Assembly: GCF_000518985.1 (NCBI RefSeq)
Contig: NZ_JAEQ01000005.1
Span: 1 to 64,000, forward strand
Origin: Chelativorans sp. J32
GTDB lineage: Bacteria > Pseudomonadota > Alphaproteobacteria > Rhizobiales > Rhizobiaceae
DNA: 64,000 nucleotides
Direction of reading: 5' to 3'
In this document: positions 55,140 to 64,000 of the stretch, piece after piece
How positions within the stretch are numbered: position 1 is the first letter of the stretch
Layout: every line of letters starts with the position of its first letter
Made by a program: the position numbers and the translations under genes
Notes under the pieces: generated by a model
Database searches by the model: none
What the model was told of the DNA's origin: nothing
The model's input: only the letters and a program-made list of their open reading frames with translations

Positions 55140-57755
55140 ATGGCAACCGAACGTTACAATCCGCGCACATCCGAACCCCGCTGGCAAAAGGCTTGGGAGG
55201 AAGCGCGCCTGTTCGAAACCAAGAACGATGACGGGCGCCCGACCTATTATGTGCTCGAGATGTTTCCCTACCCGTCGGGGCGCATCCATATCGGCCATAC
55301 GCGCAACTATACGATGGGCGACGTGGTCGCCCGCTACAAGCGCGCCAAGGGCTTCAACGTGCTGCATCCGATGGGCTGGGACGCCTTCGGCATGCCGGCC
55401 GAGAACGCTGCCATGCAGAACAAGGTCCATCCCAAGGAGTGGACCTATCAGAACATCGCCACGATGCGCGAGCAGCTCAAGATGATGGGGCTGTCGCTCG
55501 ACTGGAGCCGGGAATTCGCCACCTGCGACGTGGACTATTACCACCGCCAGCAGATGCTCTTCCTGGACTTTTACGAGAAGGGCCTGGTGACACGCAAAAC
55601 CTCCAAGGTGAACTGGGATCCCGTGGACCAGACGGTGCTTGCCAACGAGCAGGTGATCGACGGTCGGGGATGGCGGTCCGGCGCCCTGGTGGAGAGCCGC
55701 GAGCTGGCGCAATGGTTCTTCAAGATCACCGACTATGCCGAAGACCTGCTGAGCGCGATCGACGGGCTGGAGGACTGGCCGGAGAAGGTGCGCCTGATGC
55801 AGCGCAACTGGATCGGCCGCTCGGAAGGCCTGTCCGTGCGCTGGGAGCTGGTGCCCGAGACGGCGCCTGCCGGCGAGCGGGAACTTGAAGTCTATACCAC
55901 CCGCCCGGACACGATTTTCGGCGCGTCCTTCATGGCGATCGCGCCCGACCATCCGCTGGCCAGGAAAGCCGCGGAAAACAATCCCGGGCTTGTCGCCTTT
56001 ATCGAGGAATGCCGCCACATGGGCACCTCGGTCGCAGCCCTGGAGACAGCCGAGAAGAAGGGTTTTGACACCGGAATCCGCGTCAAGCATCCCTTCGATC
56101 CCGAGTGGACTCTGCCGGTCTACGTGGCCAATTTCGTACTGATGGAATATGGAACCGGCGCCATCTTCGGATGTCCATCAGGCGACCAGCGCGACCTCGA
56201 CTTCGCAAACAAATACGGCTTGCCGGTCATCCCGGTGGTGATGCCGGAAGATGCCGATGCTTCTGCCTTCCAGATCGCCGACGAGGCTTATTCCGATGAC
56301 GGCGTGATGATCAATTCGCGCTTTCTCGACGGTCTCTCCAACAAGCAGGCCTTCGAGGAAGTGGCGAGCCGGCTCGAAAAGACGTTGCTGGACGGGAAGC
56401 CGGTGGCAGAGCGCAAGGTGAACTTCCGTCTGCGCGACTGGGGCGTGTCCCGCCAGCGTTATTGGGGTTGCCCAATCCCCATGATTCATTGCGAAGCCTG
56501 CGGTGTCGTACCGGTTCCCAAGGCGGATTTGCCGGTCAAGCTGCCGGATGACGTCGACTTCGAAAAGCCGGGCAATCCGCTCGACCGCCATCCCACCTGG
56601 CGCCATGTCAAATGCCCGAAATGCGGTGGGGATGCGCGCCGCGAGACGGACACGATGGACACCTTCGTCGATTCGTCCTGGTATTTCGCACGGTTCACCT
56701 CCCCGCACGCCAACGAGCCGGTGGTGCGGGACGTGGTGAATCGCTGGTTGCCGGTGGACCAGTATATCGGCGGCATCGAGCATGCGATCCTGCATCTGCT
56801 CTACTCGCGCTTCTTCACGCGTGCCATGCGCGATACGGGACACCTCGACCTAGCAGAGCCTTTCAAGGGCCTTTTCACCCAGGGCATGGTGGTGCACGAG
56901 ACCTATCGCGCCGAGGACGGCCGCTGGCTGGCACCGAACGAAGTGCGGATCGAAAGCACAGGCGGGGAGCGCAGGGCGTTCGAGATCGCGACCGGAAAGC
57001 CGGCCACGATCGGCTCGCTCGAAAAAATGTCGAAGTCGAAGAAGAATACGGTGAGTCCCGAAGACATCACTGAATCCTTCGGCGCCGACACCGCTCGCTG
57101 GTTCATGCTCTCCGATTCGCCGCCCGAACGCGACGTGGAGTGGACGGACGATGGCGCCACCGGCGCGCACCGCTTTGTCCAGCGCGTCTGGCGACTGGTT
57201 GCCGAGATTGCGCCGGCGCTGCGGGAGATCGCGCCGAAAGCCGGGCGGGACGGCGATGCGGCAGCGATCTCGAAGCCGGCCCACAAGGCGCTGAAGATAG
57301 TCGGTGAAGACATCGAGCGCCTGGCCTTCAACCGTGCCATCGCCCGGATTCACCAATTGGTGAACGACCTGCAGCCAGCCTTCTCTGCGCTCGGAACGGC
57401 CGACGAAGAGAGCCGCGCGGCCGCACGCGAGGCGGTCGAAATCCTCATCCACCTGATAGCGCCCTTCATGCCGCATCTGGCCGAGGAATGCTGGGCGTGC
57501 ATCGGTGGCGAAGGGCTCGTCGCGTCAAGCCGCTGGCCGGATTACGATCCGGAACTGGTGGTGGACAACACGATCCTGCTGCCCGTTCAGATAAACGGCA
57601 AGAAGCGGGGGGATTTGACAATCAGCCGCGACGCAGATCAAGCTGCGGTCGAAAAGGCGGTTCTGGAACTCGATTTCGTGCAGAAGGCGCTGAACGGCGC
57701 CGTACCGCGCAAGGTGATCGTGGTTCCGCAGCGAATCGTCAATGTGGTTGCCTGA
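55140..57755 (+). CDS. leuS: Leucyl-tRNA synthetase
   Basis: Class I synthetase with an editing domain, charging leucine to its tRNA. The 871-aa protein has the HIGH motif (His50-His53 in [13 protein letters not shown]), the CP1 editing domain (about 225-420), a zinc-type loop CEACGVVP and [15 protein letters not shown], and KMSKSKKN near residue 645. The open frame begins at 55089, but the ATG at 55140 gives the usual MATERYNPR start. Confidence 0.98.
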   Translation: MATERYNPRTSEPRWQKAWEEARLFETKNDDGRPTYYVLEMFPYPSGRIHIGHTRNYTMGDVVARYKRAKGFNVLHPMGWDAFGMPAENAAMQNKVHPKEWTYQNIATMREQLKMMGLSLDWSREFATCDVDYYHRQQMLFLDFYEKGLVTRKTSKVNWDPVDQTVLANEQVIDGRGWRSGALVESRELAQWFFKITDYAEDLLSAIDGLEDWPEKVRLMQRNWIGRSEGLSVRWELVPETAPAGERELEVYTTRPDTIFGASFMAIAPDHPLARKAAENNPGLVAFIEECRHMGTSVAALETAEKKGFDTGIRVKHPFDPEWTLPVYVANFVLMEYGTGAIFGCPSGDQRDLDFANKYGLPVIPVVMPEDADASAFQIADEAYSDDGVMINSRFLDGLSNKQAFEEVASRLEKTLLDGKPVAERKVNFRLRDWGVSRQRYWGCPIPMIHCEACGVVPVPKADLPVKLPDDVDFEKPGNPLDRHPTWRHVKCPKCGGDARRETDTMDTFVDSSWYFARFTSPHANEPVVRDVVNRWLPVDQYIGGIEHAILHLLYSRFFTRAMRDTGHLDLAEPFKGLFTQGMVVHETYRAEDGRWLAPNEVRIESTGGERRAFEIATGKPATIGSLEKMSKSKKNTVSPEDITESFGADTARWFMLSDSPPERDVEWTDDGATGAHRFVQRVWRLVAEIAPALREIAPKAGRDGDAAAISKPAHKALKIVGEDIERLAFNRAIARIHQLVNDLQPAFSALGTADEESRAAAREAVEILIHLIAPFMPHLAEECWACIGGEGLVASSRWPDYDPELVVDNTILLPVQINGKKRGDLTISRDADQAAVEKAVLELDFVQKALNGAVPRKVIVVPQRIVNVVA

Positions 57756-57771
57756 GCGGAGGGCCAGGTTC

Positions 57772-58308
57772 GTGAAATTGACGATTCGCGCCGTTGCAGT
57801 GGCGGCTACAGCTCTGACGCTTATGGCCGCTTCAGGCTGTACCGTGCGGCCGCTGCTTGGGACCCAGGAGGGCTCCCAGGGGCAACAGACGGTGGCGAAT
57901 CTTTCGTCGGTCTCCGTCAATCCGGTCAACACACGCTACGCCCAGGAAGTGCGCAACCAGCTCATCTTCCTGCTCAATGGCGGGGCTGAACCAGCGGCGC
58001 CCAGATACAAGCTCGATCTCACCGTGACGCGCGCCATCACCTCTGCGGCGCAAGTCCAGATCGCCCGTGATAACGAGCCCACCGCGGGCACCGCGATCCT
58101 CACCGGGAGCTATCGTCTCAGTGATGCGGCCACGGGGCAGACCTTGGCCCAGGGCAACCGGCAGGTGATGTCCGCGTTCGACCGCTCGCTGCAGGAATTC
58201 GCGGTCTTGCGTGCTGAGCGCGACGCGGAAAACCGGGCCGCCCGCGAATTGGCCGAGCTCCTGCGGCTTGCGGTTGCGCAGGACATGGTGCGCCTCAATC
58301 TGCGGTGA
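57772..58308 (+). CDS. lptE: LPS-assembly lipoprotein LptE
   Basis: Outer-membrane lipoprotein that plugs the LptD barrel and delivers LPS to the surface. The 178-aa product has a signal peptide with a lipobox AASGC (lipidated Cys near 22) and the LptE fold. The frame opens at 57742, but the GTG at 57772 follows GGAGGG at 8 nt and places the signal peptide correctly. Follows leuS as in rhizobia, but the usual next gene holA is absent. Confidence 0.87.
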   Translation: MKLTIRAVAVAATALTLMAASGCTVRPLLGTQEGSQGQQTVANLSSVSVNPVNTRYAQEVRNQLIFLLNGGAEPAAPRYKLDLTVTRAITSAAQVQIARDNEPTAGTAILTGSYRLSDAATGQTLAQGNRQVMSAFDRSLQEFAVLRAERDAENRAARELAELLRLAVAQDMVRLNLR

Positions 58309-58443
58309 GGGGTAATGTGATATGATGCCATCCGGTCCACAAGCCATTTCGGGAGGAACCAAGTTCAGCGCCGCGTCTTGAGTAAGCCTGTCATTGCGCC
58401 GTCATAGATTTCGGTGAAACAGCCACAACGGAGTGCTTCGCCC

Positions 58444-59358
58444 ATGGCCTTTCATACGACGCTGATGTCGGTTGCCGGAGTGGTCGGAAGTCGCATCCTG
58501 AAGCGACCGGCGCTGGCGACGGAAGCGTCCTCCCATATCGTCGACCAACTGATCGCCGAACGTACCACCCATCTTTCGAAGCACCCGCTGTGGCCGCTCG
58601 CCCGCCCGCTGATCTACCGCTATTTCCACTATCATCAGGCCGTCACGATGGCGGACGAGATCGCGGAACTCTCGGGCTGGGACTCGATGGCTTACATCAG
58701 CGCGCTGCTTTCGCTGAATGTGACGGCCAGGGGAAAAGAGCATATCCCGGCCAAGGGCGCCTTTATCCTGGCGCCGACGCATCCGACAGGCATTGCCGAC
58801 GGCATTGCAATCTTCGACCTCATGAGGGAGCTGCGGCCGGATATGGCCGTTTTCGCGAACCGGGATGCGCTCCGGGTCAATCCGCGGTTTCGCGACATCG
58901 TCATTCCGGTCGAGTGGCGGCAGCACGAGAAGTCACACGCGAAGAGTCGCGACACGCTGGAGATGACGGCAAAGGCCTTCGCCCAGCAGAAGGCGATTAT
59001 CCTCTTCCCCTCGGGCCGCATCGCCTATTGGCATGAGAAAAAGCTGACGGAGCGACCATGGCAGCCCTCCGTGGTGGCGCTTGCAAGGCGGTATGAGGTT
59101 CCGGTCGTCCCGGTCAACATGACGGCCCGCAATTCGGGCCTCTTTTATCTTCTGTCCAAATACTCGACCGAATTGCGTGACATGACGCTGTTCCACGAGC
59201 TTTTGAACAAGAAGGACCGCAGCTTCGAGATGACGATCGGCAAACCGATTCCTCCGGCAATGCTGAACGGCGGCGAGCCTACGGAGGTCGCCGCAAAGCT
59301 CCAGGACTACACGGTGACTGTCTTGGCAGAGAATCCCGACGCGGAGTTTGGCGGCTAG
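58444..59358 (+). CDS. 1-acyl-sn-glycerol-3-phosphate acyltransferase-like protein (PlsC family)
   Basis: A 304-aa membrane-associated acyltransferase. The first conserved block is APTHPTGIADG, where His and Asp are five residues apart (the classic block is HX4D), as in the SNHPLGGIDG-type subgroup. Later blocks ALRVNPRFRDIV, FPSGRIAYW and VVPVNMTARNSG follow. It probably acylates a lysophosphatidate or related acceptor. The start at 58444 is preceded by a GGAG; a GTG at 58414 would add ten residues. Confidence 0.82.
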   Translation: MAFHTTLMSVAGVVGSRILKRPALATEASSHIVDQLIAERTTHLSKHPLWPLARPLIYRYFHYHQAVTMADEIAELSGWDSMAYISALLSLNVTARGKEHIPAKGAFILAPTHPTGIADGIAIFDLMRELRPDMAVFANRDALRVNPRFRDIVIPVEWRQHEKSHAKSRDTLEMTAKAFAQQKAIILFPSGRIAYWHEKKLTERPWQPSVVALARRYEVPVVPVNMTARNSGLFYLLSKYSTELRDMTLFHELLNKKDRSFEMTIGKPIPPAMLNGGEPTEVAAKLQDYTVTVLAENPDAEFGG

Positions 59359-59359
59359 G

Positions 59360-59383
59360 CACCCTCCCCGCCGGGGGAGGGTG
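59360..59383. terminator. Hairpin between convergent acyltransferase and aldolase genes
   Basis: A perfect 10-bp stem (59360-59369 with 59374-59383, loop GCCG) begins 2 bases after the acyltransferase stop and ends 14 bp before the aldolase stop. There is no T-tract. It resembles the hairpins at 4531-4558 and 40501-40526. Confidence 0.5.
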
Positions 59384-59397
59384 AGGCGCGACTCCCC

Positions 59398-60051
59398 TCA
59401 GCCGATTTTCTGGCCGGTTTTTGCCCAGTCGGCGAGAAAGGCTTCCAGGCCCTTATCGGTCAGCGGGTGCTTGACGAGCGCTTTCAGCACGGCCGGCGGA
59501 ACGGTCGCCACGTCAGCGCCGATCAGGGCCGCTTGCTTCACGTGGTTGACCGAACGGATGGACGCCGCCAGAATTTCGGTATCGTAACCGTAATTGTCGT
59601 AGATCGTGCGGATTTCCGCGATCAATTCCATTCCGTCGATGCCCATGTCGTCCAGGCGCCCGATGAAGGGCGAGATGAAGGTGGCCCCGGCCTTGGCGGC
59701 AAGCAGCGCCTGATTCGCGGAGAAACAGAGCGTGACATTGACCATGCGGCCGCTCTCGGTCAGAGCTTTGCAGGCCTTCAGCCCATCCATGGTGAGGGGA
59801 ACCTTGATGGCGATATTGTCGGCAATTTTCGAGAGGATATCGGCCTCGCGCATCATCTCCTTGAACTCGACGGCCGTCACCTCGGCAGAGACGGGTCCGT
59901 CGACGATCTCGCAAATCTCCTTGGTGACCTCGAGGATCGGCCGGCCCGATTTCATGATGAGCGAAGGGTTCGTCGTCACTCCGTCCAAAAGCCCTGTTTC
60001 GCTCAGTTCGCGGATTTCGTTCACATCGGCGGTGTCGACGAAAAACTTCAT
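59398..60051 (-). CDS. fsa: Fructose-6-phosphate aldolase / transaldolase-like protein
   Basis: A 217-aa small transaldolase-family enzyme, shorter than classical transaldolase. The Schiff-base Lys83 is in NIAIKVPLT, the N-terminus [16 protein letters not shown] is typical, and [10 protein letters not shown] binds the substrate. It may have transaldolase or fructose-6-phosphate aldolase activity, which sequence alone does not separate. The start at 60051 has AAGGAGA at 6 nt; the frame continues up to 60084. Confidence 0.9.
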   Translation of the reverse strand: MKFFVDTADVNEIRELSETGLLDGVTTNPSLIMKSGRPILEVTKEICEIVDGPVSAEVTAVEFKEMMREADILSKIADNIAIKVPLTMDGLKACKALTESGRMVNVTLCFSANQALLAAKAGATFISPFIGRLDDMGIDGMELIAEIRTIYDNYGYDTEILAASIRSVNHVKQAALIGADVATVPPAVLKALVKHPLTDKGLEAFLADWAKTGQKIG

Positions 60052-60163
60052 GGCTTTCTCCTTTGCGGGGGGCATGGCGGCCATTCACCACCCCAATCTA
60101 TGCTCGGCCTTGCTCTAATCCAAGAAACGGGCAAGGTCACGATCAATGAGAGAAGATTCGACC

Positions 60164-62329
60164 ATGAAACGTGTGATTCCCGTCATGGTGCCCATGCCGG
60201 CGGATCGGCCTTACTCCTATGCCGTGCCGGAAGGGATGTGCGTGGAGCCGGGCTCGATCCTCCGTGTTCCGCTCGGGCCCAGGGAAGTGGCAGGCGTAGC
60301 ATGGGACGGCGACGGGGAGCCTGTCGAGGCAAAGAAGCTAAGGGAGATTTCGCAGGTATTCGAGTGCCCGCCCCTGTCACTCGAAATGCGCCGTTTCATC
60401 GAGTGGGTGGCCTCTTATACGCTTTCCCCGCCGGGCCTGGTCGCGCGGATGGCTCTGCGGGCACCTGCGGCCTTCGATCCCGAACCACCTGTCGAAGGAT
60501 TGAGGCTTACCGCCAACCGTCCCGACCGTATGACGACGGCGCGCGAACGCGTGCTGCACTACGCAGCCGATGGGCAGGCCTGGACCCGATCCGGCCTCTC
60601 CCACGCGGCTGGCGTTTCGAGCACCGTGATAGACGGGCTGGTCGCACAAGGCGTTTTCGAACGTGTCGAACTTCCTCCTCAGCCGGTCGTTCCCGTGCCG
60701 GACACCGAATTCGGCCGGCCCGACCTCACACCGGATCAGCGTTTCGCAGCCGGGCGCCTGCGCGAGAAAGCCGGCGCGGATCACTTCAGCGTCGCTCTTC
60801 TCGACGGCGTGACAGGCTCCGGCAAGACGGAGGTCTATTTCGAAGCAGTCGCCGCCGCGCTCGACAGGGGCAAGCAGGTGCTCATCCTGCTACCAGAAAT
60901 CGCGCTCACGCAGGCGTTCCTCGACCGCTTCCACGACCGCTTCGGCGCGAAGCCGGCGGAGTGGCATTCGGACCTCGCGCCGCGAAAGCGCGAGCGGGTC
61001 TGGCGACAGGTCGCCGAGGGACAGGTGCGCGTCGTGGCGGGCGCACGCTCCGCGCTCTTCCTCCCCTTCCGCGAACTCGGGCTTATCGTGGTCGATGAGG
61101 AGCATGACCCGGCCTACAAGCAGGAAGACCGGGTGTTCTACAACGCGCGCGACATGAGCGTCGTGCGCGGGCGGCTCGGCAATTTTCCGGTCGTGCTCGC
61201 CTCCGCGACCCCTTCGCTCGAGAGCCGTGTCAATGCAGACCAGGGCCGCTACGAGCGCATTGTGCTTTCTGCCCGCTTCGCGGACGCCGCCCTGCCCGAA
61301 TTGCGGGCGATCGACATGCGCCGCTCCCCTCCCGAACGGGGCGGTTTCCTGTCGCCCGTGCTGATCGAAGCGATCGGCCGCACGATCGAGCGGCGGGAGC
61401 AGGCGCTTCTTTTTCTCAACCGCCGCGGCTATGCGCCTTTGACGCTCTGCCGTGTTTGCGGCCACAGGTTTCAATGTCACAATTGCTCGAGCTGGCTTGT
61501 CGAACACCGCTTCCGCCGGCAGTTGGTGTGCCATCACTGCGGCCATAACGAGCCCTCGCCGGAAGCCTGCCCGGAATGTGGCACGCTCGACCACCTCGTG
61601 CCCTGTGGCCCCGGCGTGGAGCGCATCGCCGAGGAGGTCGACCGGCATTTTCCCGAGGCGCGCACGATCGTGCTCTCCTCGGATTTGCTTGGCGGCGTGA
61701 AGCGGCTCAGACTGGAGCTTGAGGCGATCGCGGCTGGCGAGGCGGACATCGTCGTCGGCACGCAGCTCGTTGCCAAAGGCCACAATTTTCCGTCCATGAC
61801 GCTGGTCGGCGTGGTCGATGCCGATCTCGGCCTTGCCAATGGCGATCCTCGGGCGGCCGAGCGCACGTTCCAGCTCCTTTCGCAGGTGACCGGCCGGGCC
61901 GGACGCTCCGGCAAGAAGAGCACCGGACTCCTGCAGACATATCAGCCGCAGCATCCAGTGATGCAGGCGCTGATTTCCGGTGATGCCGAAACATTCTACG
62001 AGCGGGAGATCGTAGAGCGCGAGCGCGCAGGGCTTCCCCCTTTCGGCCGCCTTGCCTCCATCATCGTCAGCGCGGCCACAAGGCAGGAAGCGGAAGGGCA
62101 TGCCCGGGCGCTGCGCCGCGCCGCGCCGCCGGCAAACGAGATCGAGATCCTCGGGCCGGCGGAGGCCCCCCTCGCACTGGTTGCCGGCCGCCATCGCTTC
62201 CGCCTCTTGGTGCACGGCACGCGCCGCGCCGATATCCAGGCCTATCTTCGGCGCCTGTTGGAAGCAGGGGAGAGGCCACGCGGATCCGTCCGCGTGCAGG
62301 TCGATATTGATCCGCAGAGTTTCCTGTAA
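60164..62329 (+). CDS. priA: Primosomal helicase PriA
   Basis: Restarts stalled replication forks by loading the replisome. The 721-aa protein has an N-terminal 3'-fork-binding domain (about 1-105), Walker A VTGSGKTEVY (near 225), VVDEEHDPAYKQ, and the zinc-binding cysteine cluster (CRVCGHRFQCHNC and CHHCGHNEPSPEACPECG). I start at 60164 because GAGAGAAG precedes it; an ATG at 60146 would add six residues. Fsa diverges from it. Confidence 0.97.
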   Translation: MKRVIPVMVPMPADRPYSYAVPEGMCVEPGSILRVPLGPREVAGVAWDGDGEPVEAKKLREISQVFECPPLSLEMRRFIEWVASYTLSPPGLVARMALRAPAAFDPEPPVEGLRLTANRPDRMTTARERVLHYAADGQAWTRSGLSHAAGVSSTVIDGLVAQGVFERVELPPQPVVPVPDTEFGRPDLTPDQRFAAGRLREKAGADHFSVALLDGVTGSGKTEVYFEAVAAALDRGKQVLILLPEIALTQAFLDRFHDRFGAKPAEWHSDLAPRKRERVWRQVAEGQVRVVAGARSALFLPFRELGLIVVDEEHDPAYKQEDRVFYNARDMSVVRGRLGNFPVVLASATPSLESRVNADQGRYERIVLSARFADAALPELRAIDMRRSPPERGGFLSPVLIEAIGRTIERREQALLFLNRRGYAPLTLCRVCGHRFQCHNCSSWLVEHRFRRQLVCHHCGHNEPSPEACPECGTLDHLVPCGPGVERIAEEVDRHFPEARTIVLSSDLLGGVKRLRLELEAIAAGEADIVVGTQLVAKGHNFPSMTLVGVVDADLGLANGDPRAAERTFQLLSQVTGRAGRSGKKSTGLLQTYQPQHPVMQALISGDAETFYEREIVERERAGLPPFGRLASIIVSAATRQEAEGHARALRRAAPPANEIEILGPAEAPLALVAGRHRFRLLVHGTRRADIQAYLRRLLEAGERPRGSVRVQVDIDPQSFL

Positions 62330-62404
62330 TCGCCGCCAAGTGCAAGATGACCTTCGAATCGGCTATACCACTCGCCCGGCGGATGCCGGATAGGAGTGGT
62401 GCAT

Positions 62405-62773
62405 ATGAATTTCACGTTTCCTTGGCCGTACAGTCCCGGTGAGTGGCTGGCATGGATCGGTGCCGCGCTCACGATGCTTTTCGGTATCCTGCACCTGCTC
62501 GTCCCGCAGGTGTTCGGGACCGCTCCTTCCTCCCGTGGAGGCTCCCGTTCCCTCCTTGGAGGCTTTTACGCGGGAATCGGGCTCTCCGCCATATTGTTTG
62601 CCCAGCCCTTTACCTATGCGGCGCTGTGTCTTGGATGGGCGCTTGCAGCATTGGGTCAGGTTTTCTCCATTCTTTTCGACAAAGGCAGCGCTAGTGCCAA
62701 GCTGCCGATGCTGGTCGGCGCCCTATTCATGGCCGCCCTGCCGTTTCTCTTCCTTTGGGGTTATGTTTCCTGA
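62405..62773 (+). CDS. Small four-helix membrane protein of unknown function
   Basis: A 122-aa protein with about four hydrophobic segments and no catalytic motif that I recognise. The ATG at 62405 is preceded by an AGGAGTGG site; a GTG at 62396 is a weaker alternative. It lies 75 bp downstream of priA, before the atp operon, and could share the priA transcript. No function is assigned. Confidence 0.7.
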   Translation: MNFTFPWPYSPGEWLAWIGAALTMLFGILHLLVPQVFGTAPSSRGGSRSLLGGFYAGIGLSAILFAQPFTYAALCLGWALAALGQVFSILFDKGSASAKLPMLVGALFMAALPFLFLWGYVS

Positions 62774-63023
62774 GAAAGCGCTGATTGGCCCGCGCTTCCT
62801 GCAAAGCCCGCCGGTACACGTGCGACAAAAGAGGCGCAAATCCTTGGCCTTCCGCGTGTTGCGAGTCCGGTAAGCCTGTGCTAGACGGCAAGCGGCTTTC
62901 GGCCGGGGGGACGGCTGCGCTCTTCACCCCCGCGTTGAATTATCAACAAGGTCAAAGATTTAGCCCCGAGTCGCAGGCTTTGGGAAATCCTAGACCAAAA
63001 GCTGTGAGAAGAGACCTGATCCT
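62774..63023 (+). promoter_or_regulatory. Region upstream of the atp operon
   Basis: This 250-bp gap has no gene that I can support. It should contain the promoter for atpHAGDC. No recognised RNA structure or terminator was seen. Confidence 0.4.
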
Positions 63024-63584
63024 GTGGCACAATCTGGCTCGATGATCTCCGGGGTAGCAGGGCGTTATGCACGCTCGCTGTTCGAATTGGCGCAAGAGGC
63101 GGGCGCCGTGGCCCTCGTGGAGGGAGACCTCGCTCGCTTCGAAGACCTACTCCGGGGCAGCGAGGATCTTCAGCGCCTGATCAAGAGCCCCGTTTTTTCC
63201 GCCGACGAGCAGCTCAAGGCGCTCGGCGCGGTGCTCGACAGGGCGCGGATCAGCGGCCTGGTCGGCAATTTCCTGCGTGTCGTGGCGCGCAATAGGCGAC
63301 TTTTCGCTGTGCCGCAGATGATCCGTGCTTTTCGCGAGATCGCCGCGGAGGCGCGCGGCGAAATGGCTGCTGACGTCACGGCCGCCCACGCGCTCACGAT
63401 GGAACAGGAGCGCCAGCTCCAGTCCACGCTGAAATCGGTCCTGGGCAAGGATGTCGCGGTGAAGGTCACGGTCGATCCGTCCCTTCTCGGTGGTTTGATC
63501 GTCAAGGTCGGCTCGCGCCAGATCGACACATCGCTCAAGACTAAACTCAATTCGCTCAAGCTTGCACTGAAAGAGGTCGGCTGA
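63024..63584 (+). CDS. atpH: ATP synthase subunit delta
   Basis: The OSCP-like stator subunit of F1. The 186-aa protein shows the [19 protein letters not shown]-terminus and the C-terminal [28 protein letters not shown] motif. GTG at 63024 gives the VAQS start found in rhizobial relatives. The stop overlaps the atpA start by one base. Confidence 0.97.
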   Translation: MAQSGSMISGVAGRYARSLFELAQEAGAVALVEGDLARFEDLLRGSEDLQRLIKSPVFSADEQLKALGAVLDRARISGLVGNFLRVVARNRRLFAVPQMIRAFREIAAEARGEMAADVTAAHALTMEQERQLQSTLKSVLGKDVAVKVTVDPSLLGGLIVKVGSRQIDTSLKTKLNSLKLALKEVG

Positions 63585-64000
63585 TGGACATCCGCGCTGC
63601 GGAAATTTCCGCAATTCTAAAGGACCAGATCAAGAATTTCGGCAAGGAAGCCGAAGTTTCCGAAGTCGGCCAGGTGCTTTCGGTCGGTGACGGTATCGCC
63701 CGCGTCTACGGCCTGGACAATGTCCAGGCCGGTGAGATGGTGGAGTTCCCCGGTGGCATCCGCGGAATGGCCCTGAACCTCGAGGTCGACAATGTCGGCG
63801 TCGTGATTTTCGGTAACGACCGCGACATCAAGGAAGGCGACACGGTAAAGCGTACGGGCGCTATCGTGGAAGTGCCGGTTGGCCCCGGCCTGCTCGGCCG
63901 CGTGGTCGACGCGCTGGGCAATCCGATCGACGGCAAGGGCCCGATCCAGGCGACCGAGCGCCGCCGCGTCGACGTGAAGGCCCCCGGCATCATTCCCCGC
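63584..64000 (+). CDS. atpA: ATP synthase subunit alpha (partial, cut by window end)
   Basis: The first 139 residues of the F1 alpha subunit, cut by the window edge before the Walker A motif. The conserved beta-barrel N-terminus with [12 protein letters not shown], the [16 protein letters not shown] core and the [21 protein letters not shown] motif are intact. Begins directly after atpH, as in the atpHAGDC operon. Confidence 0.97.
   Translation, partial: MDIRAAEISAILKDQIKNFGKEAEVSEVGQVLSVGDGIARVYGLDNVQAGEMVEFPGGIRGMALNLEVDNVGVVIFGNDRDIKEGDTVKRTGAIVEVPVGPGLLGRVVDALGNPIDGKGPIQATERRRVDVKAPGIIPR

Noticed and set aside
59467-61098. A 543-codon + strand frame across fsa and priA
   Set aside because: Conflicts with two well-supported genes on opposite strands; no family match.
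60890-62215. A 441-codon minus-strand frame within priA
   Set aside because: priA has full helicase and zinc motifs over the same bases; the antisense frame has no recognisable product.
1-64000. CRISPR arrays, tRNA/rRNA genes, prophage or transposases
   Set aside because: No regularly spaced repeats, no tRNA-like cloverleaf in any gap, and no integrase or transposase-like protein was found by reading.

Overview
The window is chromosomal DNA of an alphaproteobacterium, most likely Hyphomicrobiales (Phyllobacteriaceae/Mesorhizobium-like). This rests on the GC-rich codon use, the alphaproteobacterial RcdA, Omp25-like and Mic60 proteins, the serC-serA, tilS-ftsH-glmM and hemC-hemD-mic60-hemY gene orders, and TTAA-N7-TTAA(C) CtrA boxes. 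No prophage, insertion sequence, CRISPR array, tRNA or rRNA was seen. The content is mainly core metabolism and cell-envelope genes, densely packed, with a few accessory insertions.

Layout. 0.2-7.4 kb: an anchored membrane protein of unknown role, purA, an EamA exporter, and serC-serA for serine synthesis with a hairpin between the two genes. 7.6-11.4 kb: a small secreted protein, a DAACS carboxylate symporter, and two Omp25-like beta-barrel genes that each carry a CtrA-like box about 85 bp upstream. 11.5-22.9 kb, all minus strand: glmM, ftsH, tilS, then cpoB, pal, tolB, tolA, tolR, tolQ and ybgC (the Tol-Pal envelope machine). 23-26.5 kb: ruvC-ruvA-[vapB-vapC]-ruvB, with a toxin-antitoxin pair spliced into the Holliday-junction operon, and rcdA, a regulator of CtrA turnover, behind a perfect CtrA box. 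26.6-29.3 kb: a possible small RNA, an acyl-CoA ligase and a TauE/SafE permease. 29.5-32.7 kb: thiE-like, a Sel1-repeat protein, efp and suhB.

33-38 kb: a sugar-nucleotide epimerase, a non-flagellar MotA/MotB-like proton-channel pair and an ABC exporter. 38.1-45.6 kb: rpmE, a SelT/W/H-like protein, yebC, a secreted metallo-beta-lactamase-fold protein, a divergent GST/HxlR pair with a dyad operator, terC, a ymdB-type phosphodiesterase, 5-formyl-THF cyclo-ligase, a candidate 6S RNA, a GATase and a TerB protein. 45.7-50.5 kb: the hemC-hemD-mic60-hemY operon. 50.6-54.1 kb: tsaD-gpsA, then yciI, an EVE-domain gene and pncA. 54.3-64 kb: yggS, leuS-lptE, a PlsC-like acyltransferase, an Fsa-type aldolase, priA, a small membrane protein, and the start of the ATP synthase operon (atpH, atpA cut by the window end).

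The strongest unusual signals are the toxin-antitoxin module translationally coupled to ruvB, the matched CtrA boxes before two outer-membrane protein genes and rcdA, a candidate CtrA-linked small RNA next to rcdA, and the orphan MotAB-like pair. I saw no cluster that clearly forms an undescribed multi-gene system.
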